From contig JAEERP010000018.1 of the NCBI GenBank assembly GCA_016285885.1, positions 1 through 45,295 of the forward strand: a DNA stretch of 45,295 nucleotides, in the 5' to 3' direction. The stretch's first letter is position 1. Every line of letters starts with the position of its first letter. Below, in pieces: positions 9,001 to 17,300 of this stretch. This DNA comes from Paludibacteraceae bacterium (GTDB lineage: Bacteria; Bacteroidota; Bacteroidia; Bacteroidales; Paludibacteraceae). Below the pieces are notes generated by a model. That model saw only the letters and a program-made list of their open reading frames with translations. It searched no databases and was not told the DNA's origin. A program made the position numbers and the translations under genes.

Positions 9001-11788
9001 TCTCATCGTTCAAGTCCACCCAACGTCTCTCCACTTCGCCCTGCTCATCGTTCACCACCACGAGCAGGTGGGCATCCTTCAGCGAGGAGCCGACACGCAC
9101 CTTGTACTCCTTCCCATACGGCAGGGAGAGATCCTTCACATCCTCGGTCCATAGGACTGTATGCACAGCCGGGCGTTTGTCATTCTTACGGTAGAGCACC
9201 ATCTCGTAGGAGGCGGTCACCTCCCTACCCTTTTCGTCCAGAGTCTTCAGGTTCACCTTGTAGGCGCCGGAGAGCCACTTCTTCGTGTCCACGTTCAATG
9301 TGAACGCTCCCTCCTTGTCGGAAAGGACGCTACCGGTAGCCACTGAGGTACTATCACGCAACACCTCATACGACACGTTCACGACCTGACCTTCACCATT
9401 CAGGTTGGCAATCTTATAGCGTTTGGCAGGGAAATCATCCATTAGCATACGTTTCTGCGAATCAGAGGAGAAGATAAGCGAGCGGTCGCCCACCGATAGG
9501 AAGATAGTCTCCTCGTGCGTCTCTCCATTCGCATCCGTCACCTTCGCACTGACCGAGTAACGATAGTAGGCAAGTCCCTCATCCGCCTCATTCTTCCGTG
9601 CCACGAAAGGGATGTCGAACGAACCGTCGTCCGCCACCACACAAGTTCCCTCCGCCACCGTATTATCATCCCCTAAGGAAGGGGACGGCCACCACCACGA
9701 GTAAGCACGGGCAACGGTGTACTCCACCTTGGCGCCAGAGAGCGGTGTGCCCAACAGATAATCCGCACGACCCTTCACCGTGATGGAGTCACCGAAGGAG
9801 AAAGCATTCGTCGGGCGGGTCATCTTCACCTCGAAGGTAGGCCGTTTATACTCCTCGACACGGATGAGCTCCGACCCATACGATTCCACATAAATCCTGA
9901 AATCCCCAGACAATCCACTCGCCGGGATGACAAAAGAGGAGGCGATGGAGCCGAACTCGTTCGTCTTCAGTTTCTGCTCCGTGATTGTTTGTCCATTCGC
10001 ATCATAGACAATCACCTTCAACGCCTTGTTCGCGATCACCTCGACAGCCTTCCTTTCCAGCTTGTACAAGATAGCCTTGTAGTAAACCGTTTGGGAAGGA
10101 CGATAGATGCCTCGATCCGTGAAGATAGAGACATACGTCCCCGCATTGTCATTGGTGCGTGCGCCTCCATTGTACGAATAGCGATACAGGGAATAGGTGT
10201 CAGGAGACAAGAAGCGGTCATTACCGTCCGCGAAGCATGTGCTGACATATCCCCCCTTGCCAGGGAGTATGATCTCCGAGAAGCCAGAAGGATCGGTGGA
10301 TGTCTCCGCCAGGATCTCAGGCTCCCCATTGTTTCTCTTTTTCTTAACCGTCAGATTCACGTTCTGCTTCGGCGCACCGCTCTTAGCGTCCACCACCACA
10401 TAATCCGAGATGATATCCTCCTCCTTCTGCCGCCTGCGGGTCTGCAGGTAGAAGAGGTTGGAGACCTCGAAATCCATATAATGTTGCGGTATGGAGCCCA
10501 GTTCGACACGGTACATTCCGAAGTCGAGGGCAGGCAGTTCGACGATCGTATCCCGCAACACGCAATAGTTCGTCTTTGGCAGGTCGTAGGAGAAAGATTG
10601 CGTCTGGAACTTCTTATCCTTTTTTATCTCATCTCTGTTCAATGACTTATAATCGAATGAGGAAGAGACGTCCAGGCGGAAGAGGTTCAGTTTCACACGC
10701 TCCAGGTTCGCATAACGGATCTTCAGGCGCACCTTATCCGAGGTATAAACCTTCGTATTCTCCACCGATATGGAGACACTCGGGCGGTTCAGTTCCTCCG
10801 CAAACGCTTTCAACTCATTTATTTTATTATGCTTAGGGAAATCCTTGATGCCCCCGTCACAAATATCCATTAGGCGCTGCGGCAGTTTCGAGTCCTGCGG
10901 CAAATCATATAGTGGCACACATGCACTTCGTTTCAACTCTTCGCACAAAGCGATGCGAACCAATATCGAGGCACGCTCTTTCTTCGTCTCCTCCAGGAAA
11001 GCCTCCATCTCCGAGACGAGCGGAGCACGGTCCTTCTTCCCTTCGTACAAGAAATCCATGAGACTCAACTTAGACTGCACGTAGGCGTCACGCTCCTTAT
11101 CGTTCGCATGGAACGCCGCCCTCTCCCTCAGGAGCTTCTCCTTCTCCTCTGAGGAGATGATTTTAGTTTCATCATAACTATACGAGTCTTCTCCCCAAAG
11201 CAAATCGGTGAGGAACAAATCGTAGAGTGTAGGGCGATAGACACGGCTATCCTCCCCTTTCTGCAGGAGGGCCTCGTATTCAGTAGCAGGGACCGCTTTC
11301 AGTTTCTCGTTGGAGAGTGCGGCGAATGAGTATTCACGGATCTTGTCGATGAAGATATTGGAAGTCCACTCCATGATGTCCTCCGGCACATAGTTTCCAA
11401 GGTTCGTCCGCCGGTTGATCGCATAAGCATCATCATGATAATATTTCAGATATAGTTTCCCGATCATGTATGTGGCGACCGAGCGGGCGACATCATCCTT
11501 CGTCTGCTGCTGGAACTGTTTCATCTCCTCCAGGCATTTCGTAAATGCACCCTCCTCGATGTAGTTCTTCGCTTTGGCCCGTTCAATAATGCAACGTATC
11601 TGTTGGGGAGCGTTCCCCTCCGCTTTCGCTTGTTTTTCGATAGAATTGACCTTGGAGAGCGCCGTCTTAGGATTGGTATTCAACTGCTCGTCCACCGCCT
11701 TCCACTCCTTGGCATAATCAAAAGAAGAAAATAGTCCCCACATAAACACTAAACTGATTATCGTTAAACAAAAAGATCCTCTTCTCAT
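6002..11788 (-). CDS. Alpha-2-macroglobulin-like (MG2 family) protein lacking the thioester motif
   Basis: A 1928-residue exported protein. The hydrophobic N-terminus (~1-24) is a signal peptide with no lipobox. A helical N-terminal region is followed by macroglobulin-type beta domains (GTYVSIFTDRGIYRPSQTVYYKA is the MG2 signature), a disordered stretch (~1085-1150) rich in Met, Glu and Pro at the place of the bait region, then the conserved RKNFAETAFFYPQL block (~1152-1166) and a helical thioester-type domain. Bacterial relatives trap proteases in the periplasm and many carry a reactive Cys-x-Glu-Gln thioester. Here the surrounding sequence is conserved (WYAVQALP before, HIAKSNPKI after) but the motif position reads N1378-A-V-S. 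Covalent trapping should therefore be impossible; a thioester-independent trap or structural role is inferred. It lies 274 bases downstream of tamL. Confidence 0.93.
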   Translation of the reverse strand: MRRGSFCLTIISLVFMWGLFSSFDYAKEWKAVDEQLNTNPKTALSKVNSIEKQAKAEGNAPQQIRCIIERAKAKNYIEEGAFTKCLEEMKQFQQQTKDDVARSVATYMIGKLYLKYYHDDAYAINRRTNLGNYVPEDIMEWTSNIFIDKIREYSFAALSNEKLKAVPATEYEALLQKGEDSRVYRPTLYDLFLTDLLWGEDSYSYDETKIISSEEKEKLLRERAAFHANDKERDAYVQSKLSLMDFLYEGKKDRAPLVSEMEAFLEETKKERASILVRIALCEELKRSACVPLYDLPQDSKLPQRLMDICDGGIKDFPKHNKINELKAFAEELNRPSVSISVENTKVYTSDKVRLKIRYANLERVKLNLFRLDVSSSFDYKSLNRDEIKKDKKFQTQSFSYDLPKTNYCVLRDTIVELPALDFGMYRVELGSIPQHYMDFEVSNLFYLQTRRRQKEEDIISDYVVVDAKSGAPKQNVNLTVKKKRNNGEPEILAETSTDPSGFSEIILPGKGGYVSTCFADGNDRFLSPDTYSLYRYSYNGGARTNDNAGTYVSIFTDRGIYRPSQTVYYKAILYKLERKAVEVIANKALKVIVYDANGQTITEQKLKTNEFGSIASSFVIPASGLSGDFRIYVESYGSELIRVEEYKRPTFEVKMTRPTNAFSFGDSITVKGRADYLLGTPLSGAKVEYTVARAYSWWWPSPSLGDDNTVAEGTCVVADDGSFDIPFVARKNEADEGLAYYRYSVSAKVTDANGETHEETIFLSVGDRSLIFSSDSQKRMLMDDFPAKRYKIANLNGEGQVVNVSYEVLRDSTSVATGSVLSDKEGAFTLNVDTKKWLSGAYKVNLKTLDEKGREVTASYEMVLYRKNDKRPAVHTVLWTEDVKDLSLPYGKEYKVRVGSSLKDAHLLVVVNDEQGEVERRWVDLNDEIKDFSFKLEEKNGENLNVRFFLVNEGTCHESSFSIRKQQESKWIPIKLSVFRNKMLPGSKETWTLTLPKERQAEVMAAMYDASLDQFCENEWSFIPVYRRIFQFPSWAKCHWINASLSYSWMSFIEPTDWIYDRFIALPDGYRRYIYDSFGAGAKCEDGMAAPMMMKSAMASNAMYDSADNAGIEQEEELVEVADDGGSPEHEPEPESESPALGNNDAPAPQVRKNFAETAFFYPQLRTDKEGNVQFSFEMLESLTRWNFKALAHTKDLFFGQMSEQMVTQKDFMISPNLPRFLRKGDRCVLSAKVINLSESTIKGTALMELLDPVTEKVVAKLNAQFSVEAGKNTAVTWTFDVPRDRDAVLVRTSAVAGNFSDAEQTLLPILSDRMVVTQSLPLYVRGGQTKNYTFDNLVNNQSTTLSSRFLKLEFAKDPIWYAVQALPSVASVEHENAVSYSAAHFASLMSEHIAKSNPKIFNVINMWKSQGMDKQTLLSNLEKNQDVKNVLLNESPWVMEAKDETEMKQRLSTLFDMNDLHGKCSLWFDKLMEFRLKSGAYTWFKCVEPYIYPSTHTTLFVLDNFGRLRKAGIVDDAFLQRAQYRSSLQFLDGELRDAYEELKRFHPKDYKEVAYVGMNELYYFQVHSLFPEVKVDAKAKEAFTFYYELAKKRWKDFSLYGRALAAIAFYRGGDKELAKTIVESIREFSTTTDEMGMFWLKNESGYLWHQAPISAHTRLMEALEVVDPKVQEQDEMRLWLLNQKRTQNWDNTIANVDALSVLLLSGSDWLSNDNQVTIKLGGETVQPEKTEAGTGYFTHYINGDDVKPSMGHVELKSEAGGNISWGALYWQFEEDIDKVWKNKTALHVEKMVMLEVRENGKSVLKQINEGTKLSVGDRLVVRLTLRTDRDMDYVSLKDQRASCLEPTQQLSGYRCSEGTCYYQSPKDAAMYYFFDHLAKGTYVFEYPLWVTHAGDYSNGITSAQCLYAPEFLTNTGSVRIRVEEGK

Positions 11789-11854
11789 ATGTTAGATGTT
11801 TTAATCTTGCTAAGTTACAAAAAATTGGTGAATGATATGCCACAAGACTAGTTT

Positions 11855-11910
11855 TTTCATAATTGACTACGTCGAACTGACGTTTCATAATTGACTACGT
11901 CGAACTAACG
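11855..11910. repeat. Tandem pair of 28-bp repeats downstream of tamL
   Basis: Two contiguous 28-bp units, 11855-11882 and 11883-11910, differ at one base (GAACTGACG versus GAACTAACG). Each contains the core TTGACTACGTCGAACT (11863-11878 and 11891-11906). Unit 1 carries the inverted repeat ACGTC-GAACT-GACGT. A third copy lies at 12027-12054. The repeats fill the gap between tamL and the alpha-2-macroglobulin-like gene; no coding sequence was seen there. Confidence 0.85.
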
Positions 11911-11918
11911 TTTCAAAA

Positions 11919-11934
11919 TTCAAAATTCTTAATT
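11919..11934. repeat. AT-rich dispersed repeat, copy 1
   Basis: The 16-mer TTCAAAATTCTTAATT at 11919-11934 recurs exactly at 40745-40760, nearly 29 kb away, in another gap beside minus-strand genes. Shorter pieces (TTCAAAATT) also occur at 11912-11920, 12028-12036 and just before the tamL stop. This looks like a small family of AT-rich intergenic filler rather than a coding or known mobile sequence. Confidence 0.6.
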
Positions 11935-11960
11935 ACCCTCGACCCTGCCTGGAGGATGTC

Positions 11961-11973
11961 GCCCCGTTGGGGC
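11961..11973. other. Short GC-rich hairpin in the tamL / alpha-2-macroglobulin gap
   Basis: GCCCC (11961-11965), loop GTT, GGGGC (11969-11973). It is a 5-bp stem with no T-run on either side, so it is a poor terminator. It sits between the AT-rich repeats and may be part of a composite repeat. No role is assigned. Confidence 0.4.
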
Positions 11974-12026
11974 TCAGACATGCACATCGTGAAAAGAGAC
12001 GCACTTCCCTCAACTCATAATTCATA

Positions 12027-12054
12027 ATTCAAAATTGACTACGTCGAACTAACG
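12027..12054. repeat. Third copy of the 28-bp repeat
   Basis: The core TTGACTACGTCGAACT is found again at 12035-12050, followed by AACG as in unit 2 of the tandem pair. It ends nine bases before the end of the tamL coding sequence. Confidence 0.8.
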
Positions 12055-12062
12055 TTTCAAAA

Positions 12063-14369
12063 TTAGAACGGGTATCCCACCGCAAAGTGCAGTGCGAAGT
12101 TATCCTTCAGCCTAGGGTGTGTGACCACCCACTTGCTCTTCCCCACATTCCCTCCCGAAGGGTTTTCAGGGTTGTACAATTGCATGCCCGCATCGAAGCG
12201 CAGGACGAGGAAGCTGAGGTTCGGACGGACACCCATGCCCCACGAGAGGCCAAACTCCTTGTAGAAATCCGCTATGTTGAATTGTCCGTAAGGCTGGTTC
12301 TTGTAGGCCATGACCGTCCAGATGTTGCCGGCGTCGAGGAAGGAGGCCAACTCCAGGAAGGAAGATAGTTTTAATCTATGCTCGACGTTGAAGACCAGTT
12401 TCACGTCGCCCGTGCGTTGCAGGAAATCGGAGCTCACCCCCGAGTTATAACGGCCTGGTCCCAAAGTGCGGGTTCGCCAGCCCCTGACCGTATTGGCACC
12501 GCCTGCAAAGAAGCGTTGTTCATAAGGCAAGATGTCCGAGTTCAGATATGGGCAAGCGAAGCCGAAATCAGCGTGCAGCACCACCTGGTTGTTCCGTTTG
12601 GTCAGGAAGACCTTAGAGACGTCGAAGGTAGTCTTCACGTATTGGGCGAACGGTGTATCGAAGATCATATACTTGCCATCGCTTCTCTCCTCGGCGCCCT
12701 CGACAGGCTTCTTCTCCACACCCGACAGTGCACAGACCGCGAAGGGCAAGGTGCCCGCCATATCCACACCACCACGCAACGTGTAGCCACTACCGGCGGC
12801 GCTTCCTTTCCGTTGACTCGCATAGACGAACGAATAGGAGGTGCGGGTGATGAACTGGTCCATGTAGCTCTCCTTCAGCAGAGCGTTCTTCCCACGCTCC
12901 AGGTAGGCGGCGAACCACTCGGACATATCCCTCGTGATGACATAGTTGATGTTATAGAGGTCGAACGTATGCGACATGCGCTGGCGGTGGCTCTTCCAGC
13001 CATAACCCCAGTCAAGGCCCAGGACACGGCGGTTATACTCCGGTCGGTTCTGCCAATTGATGCTGGCGGAGAAGTTGGTCGATGAACCCACCTGCTTCCT
13101 ATACTTCTCCGGCAAGAGTCCGAAGATGATGCGCGGATAGGAGATCGAAGCCTCCACCCCATACTCGTAGAAGTTGTTCGAGAGGAGCTTGACACCGTCG
13201 TCACGACTGCTGATATGCTCGTAGGCACCATTCAGCTTGATGCGGAAGGTCTCGGAGCCCTTGAAGATGTTCTTGTTGGAGAAGGAGATGTAGCTCGCCA
13301 CACCCAAGTCGCCCGCGTTGTTCGTGCCGTCGACACCAAACTGGAAGTAGTAGATGTTGGCGGGGGATAGGTTGACATGCGCGTCCAATAGTGCGCTATC
13401 GCCCTCCACTGGCGAGAAGCTGATGTTCACCTGCTCCACCGCACTCAGCGAATTGAGCGAGGAGTGGGTCTTCTCGAGCAACAGATCGCTGTAGTAACGC
13501 CCCGAACGGATGAAGTTGTTGTAGTAGAGGATGGAAGGGCGGATGAAAGTCTGTTCGCCACGTACCACCTTAATGCGCTTATAATCAAACGTATCGAGAC
13601 CACGGCTATAGGAGTTGTTGACGATAACATTTCTGATCTTATAGCGGATCAGGGAAGGATCCACGCCCGTCAGCGAATCGATAGCCTTCGTCGGGCGGTA
13701 CTTGAGGGAGACATCCACCTGATGGTTGCCCACCGTCGTATCGACCAAGAAATAGAGGTTATCCTTGCTGATGTTATAGTACCCTTGGTTACGCACGTGC
13801 GAGATGATGCCCGCGGTCGATTCGTCCAGCTTCGCAGCCGCAAAAGGTTCATTCTCCGAGAACTCTATCCAACGATGCACGATCTTGTAATCGACGATGT
13901 TCCTCAGCTCTGAGGAGTCAATCGCATTCTCCGAGTGGCGGATGGTATATCGGTCATTCTCTTTCAGGCAATAGGTGAGGTAAGCCTTTTTGCCATGTTT
14001 GGTGAGGCAGTGTCTGACCTCCGCATTCAGGTAGCCCAGGTTATTCAGTTCCCTGCGCATTTGGGTCTCTGTCTTCAATGTCTGCTCCTCCGCATAGAGA
14101 ACCGGTGCGCTGCCGATCTTGCGCAACAGCTTGTTCATCCACTTGGTGGAGTCCCTACCCGAAAGGGAATAGAAACGAAGGCCGAGACGGGAGCCGGGTT
14201 TCTGGCGCAGCAAGGACTCGAACTGCCCGGTATAGACATCTCCGTCAAGCGACTCGATATTCACATCACGCAGTAGATATTCACCCTCCGGCACATACTT
14301 GGTGGAACGGCAGGCCGAGAGGAGCAGCACTACGGCAAAGATAGAGACCAACCATTTCCTACTCACCAT
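12063..14369 (-). CDS. tamL: TamL: outer-membrane BamA/TamA-family barrel lipoprotein
   Basis: A 768-residue protein from the ATG at 14369. A lipoprotein signal ends at C20 (LLLSAC). POTRA-like alpha/beta repeats follow (~25-330), then a C-terminal Omp85 beta-barrel (~390-768) with the family's GGANTVRGW motif and a terminal aromatic beta-signal (HFAVGYPF). In Bacteroidota the TamA partner of TamB is such a lipoprotein, TamL; the pair acts in outer-membrane assembly or lipid transport. The reading frame stays open to 14531, but the start at 14369 is chosen because it begins the signal peptide and has a strong AGGAGG-type ribosome site inside the end of tamB. The gene overlaps tamB by 11 bases, so translation is probably coupled. 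The residue after the lipid cysteine is basic, which suggests the lipid anchor faces the periplasm. Confidence 0.93.
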   Translation of the reverse strand: MVSRKWLVSIFAVVLLLSACRSTKYVPEGEYLLRDVNIESLDGDVYTGQFESLLRQKPGSRLGLRFYSLSGRDSTKWMNKLLRKIGSAPVLYAEEQTLKTETQMRRELNNLGYLNAEVRHCLTKHGKKAYLTYCLKENDRYTIRHSENAIDSSELRNIVDYKIVHRWIEFSENEPFAAAKLDESTAGIISHVRNQGYYNISKDNLYFLVDTTVGNHQVDVSLKYRPTKAIDSLTGVDPSLIRYKIRNVIVNNSYSRGLDTFDYKRIKVVRGEQTFIRPSILYYNNFIRSGRYYSDLLLEKTHSSLNSLSAVEQVNISFSPVEGDSALLDAHVNLSPANIYYFQFGVDGTNNAGDLGVASYISFSNKNIFKGSETFRIKLNGAYEHISSRDDGVKLLSNNFYEYGVEASISYPRIIFGLLPEKYRKQVGSSTNFSASINWQNRPEYNRRVLGLDWGYGWKSHRQRMSHTFDLYNINYVITRDMSEWFAAYLERGKNALLKESYMDQFITRTSYSFVYASQRKGSAAGSGYTLRGGVDMAGTLPFAVCALSGVEKKPVEGAEERSDGKYMIFDTPFAQYVKTTFDVSKVFLTKRNNQVVLHADFGFACPYLNSDILPYEQRFFAGGANTVRGWRTRTLGPGRYNSGVSSDFLQRTGDVKLVFNVEHRLKLSSFLELASFLDAGNIWTVMAYKNQPYGQFNIADFYKEFGLSWGMGVRPNLSFLVLRFDAGMQLYNPENPSGGNVGKSKWVVTHPRLKDNFALHFAVGYPF

Positions 14370-17300
14370 CCTCTTTCCTCCTTTCCCTTGCAGGAACCGT
14401 ATCACGAGGAGCCAACAGATTGGTTCCGTAAGCATCCTTTCCGAAAGGCAAGAGCCCGCGGAAGGTCTTCGATTCCTTGACAAAGACCACACCGAAGCCC
14501 TGCGTATTGCCAGAGGCACGGTAGAAGTCATTGTTCGTATGATTATAGGCTTTGAGCCTAACTACTTTTTTCTTACCCAACAGATACTCCGCATCGAAGT
14601 CGCCCAAGAAGGAGGATCCGGCCTCATCGCCTGTCGCCTGACGTTGATAGCCCAAGTTCGTGCTGAGCAACAACCTATCGTTGAAGAGCTTAGTGGAGAC
14701 AGAGACGTTCATCTCCATGTCAGAGAAATCCTCCTGCGAGGAGGTGAACCCGGTACCGATCGTCACCTTATCGCCCAGGACGGAAGAGAGTGCGTTGTTC
14801 AAGGCGGAGGAGAGGGACGAAGAGGCCAAGGAGGAGAGCATATCGCCCTGCTCCTGCTCATCCGGCGCATAGAACATGCCAAGTCCGATGAGGTATGCGA
14901 ACTCACGTATTCGGATCTCGTCCGTCGTGATGATGCTGTTCATATTCTGTGTCACGTTATTGTCCGCCTTCGGCAAGGAGATGTCATAGGTGAGGTTCAT
15001 CTGCGAGAGGGAGCCGGAGGCATGCACGCCGCAACGCACCGGCTGGCGGGTGGTGCTCAGCCCCATGGTCGTGAAACTACTGCTAAGCGTGGCGAGGTCG
15101 GCCGTCAGGTCATACGAGGCGGTGGCGTCGAAGCGCAGTTTCATAGGGTCTCCGTTAAACTCCACGTAGGCCCCCTGATGGATGGAGAACTTCTTGGCGG
15201 GGATCTCGCTCAGCTTGACCTTCACGTATCCGTTGTTGACCGTGTAGCGGTTGTAGATCGCCACGTTGCCGTCACGATAGGTGACATGAAGATTACCATT
15301 ACCGTTGACCATCGCACCGTCCGCCACATTGACGAAGAACGAGGCTTGGTCGGTCAGTCCCACCATGATATCCGCCTCTATGTTCAGTGGCGACTCCTTC
15401 TCGGCCGTGGATGTATCAGCCTGTTCCTTCCCCGCAGGCTGCACATAGACGATGTTGTCATACGTCTCCACCTCCGTCACCGTCTCCGGCAAGACAATAT
15501 TCAGCGAGGTCTTGTCACCATTGCTGAATTCACCCGTCACCTTCATGTGCGTATCGTTCCAGTTCAGATGCAGATCCCTGGCATTCGCATAAAAGACACC
15601 ATAGACCGTATTCGATTTAGCCTTCGGATTGTTCAGCAACAGGAAGTTATCCATATTGACCAAGATATTGTATTTGAACGATTTGAATTTCTCATGAGTG
15701 ATATTACCCCTCATCGTCAGTTTGTTTCCTTGGTCATCCTTCACGGTGAATCGGTCCATGCGCAGTTGGTTCTTTTTGAACTTAATACTATCCGATATGG
15801 AGTATCCCACGCCCGTGTAGTTGACGTGCAGGTGGGAGTCCTTCAGGAAGAGGAAGCCATCCACGTCCGGAGAAGAGACCTCGCCCTCCGCCAAGATGCT
15901 GGCGCCCAAGAAGCCACGCATATCGGACACGTAGTCCGAAGTGAACGGCAGGAAGGTCTCCAGCGGCAAGGAATCCAGCGTGACCACCATCTTCATCATG
16001 TTCTCCGCAGGCTTCACCACCCCCTGCACAGAAGCCAGGCGTTTGCCTCTGTCGCTCAGAGTCATCCTGGACAAGACGCCCTTCCGCTCGTTGTTCCAGC
16101 GCATGTCCGCCACCAAGTCTCCGATACGGATACCATCGTAGACAATGCTGTCGAGCCGCAATCCATTGGTCTGGAAGCGCATCTTCTCGCCCGTCAAGGC
16201 GGAGGCGCGCACCACACCGTTCAGGGAGCAGTGCAGCGGAATATATTTTCGGGCGAGGGCGGAGAGGATAGGTTCCAAATCCACATGGTCGAAGCTTGCG
16301 CTCAGCGTGTCGCCCAGTTCGTCGGAGATGACGCCGGCGACATCCATGAGGAGATTACCATCCATGGTGACACCCACGTTCTTCACGCTTATCTTCTCGC
16401 CTATCTGCCGCACGTCGGCTGGAGATAATCCGAAATGATGCCCCGTTAATATCCATTTGGACTGTAGGGTGGAGAGGCACATGTTGAACTCATCGGCGCC
16501 TCGCTTCTCGGAATGGATCACGAAAGGAAGCACACCTCTCAGCACCGAAGTGTCCGGCAAGGTGGTAAGCGCCAACCGTCCATCCATCCTATTCTGTGCG
16601 ATGGAGGAGCGCAGGTGCATATCCAGCATGGCGGCTCCGTTGGCGGCGGACGAGTCGGCCACCAGATCGGCATAGAGGCCCATCTTCTTGCCATCCGCAT
16701 CCACGGCCAGTTTAATGTCACGTAGCGTGGAAGTTCCGCTGCGGAAGTAAGGCAGTTCCAGTTTCATGTCCAACGAATTGTCCGGGGCGGAAAGCCTACC
16801 CGAAAGGGAAGCCCCCTCCTGCAAGGAGATGTCTTGTCCGATGAAACGCATGAGGTCCTCCACCTCCTTCACCTTCACATGGAAGGCGAAACGGTCCTTT
16901 TTGCTTCCCTCCGGCACCTCCATTTTCAGGAAGAGGTGCGGCCAATAGGAGCGCACGACACCCAACACCGAAGGATAGATATCCGCGAACTCATAGCGTC
17001 CCTTCAGGTCTACGTCCAAGGCGGGCGAAGAGAAGAAGAGGTGTCTCGTGCCATCCGCTAGGGTCACATGACGGGCGACGGATGGTTTGCTCCAGATGAT
17101 GCTAGCGGAGTCACCGCTCAGGTTAAGGCTATCAATGGACACCTCGCCCAGGAGCGTATTGAGGTCCGTCACACGGGCGGAGAGCGCCACGTCGATCCGT
17201 GCATTGCCGAGCGAATCGGCGAGATGGGTGGCCTGGGGAGAGAAATGACGGATCACCGTCGCCACAGCGAAACGGGGCACCTCGCCTGATAGGTTAGCCG

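Noticed and set aside
12058-12065. A -7-like TAATTTTG on the minus strand at the tamL stop as promoter of the macroglobulin gene
   Set aside because: It overlaps the AT-rich repeat TTCAAAATT and would leave a leader of about 260 bases; chance match is more likely.
14370-14531. A 54-residue N-terminal extension of TamL
   Set aside because: It lies inside tamB, is not protein-like (many Arg, Ser and Trp) and would put the lipoprotein signal in the middle of the chain.
14299-16428. A 709-codon open frame on the plus strand opposite tamB
   Set aside because: It is antisense to the conserved TamB C-terminal domain, and its translation is dominated by His/Arg/Val/Leu with no domain, signal or ribosome site. 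It is a shadow of the real gene.
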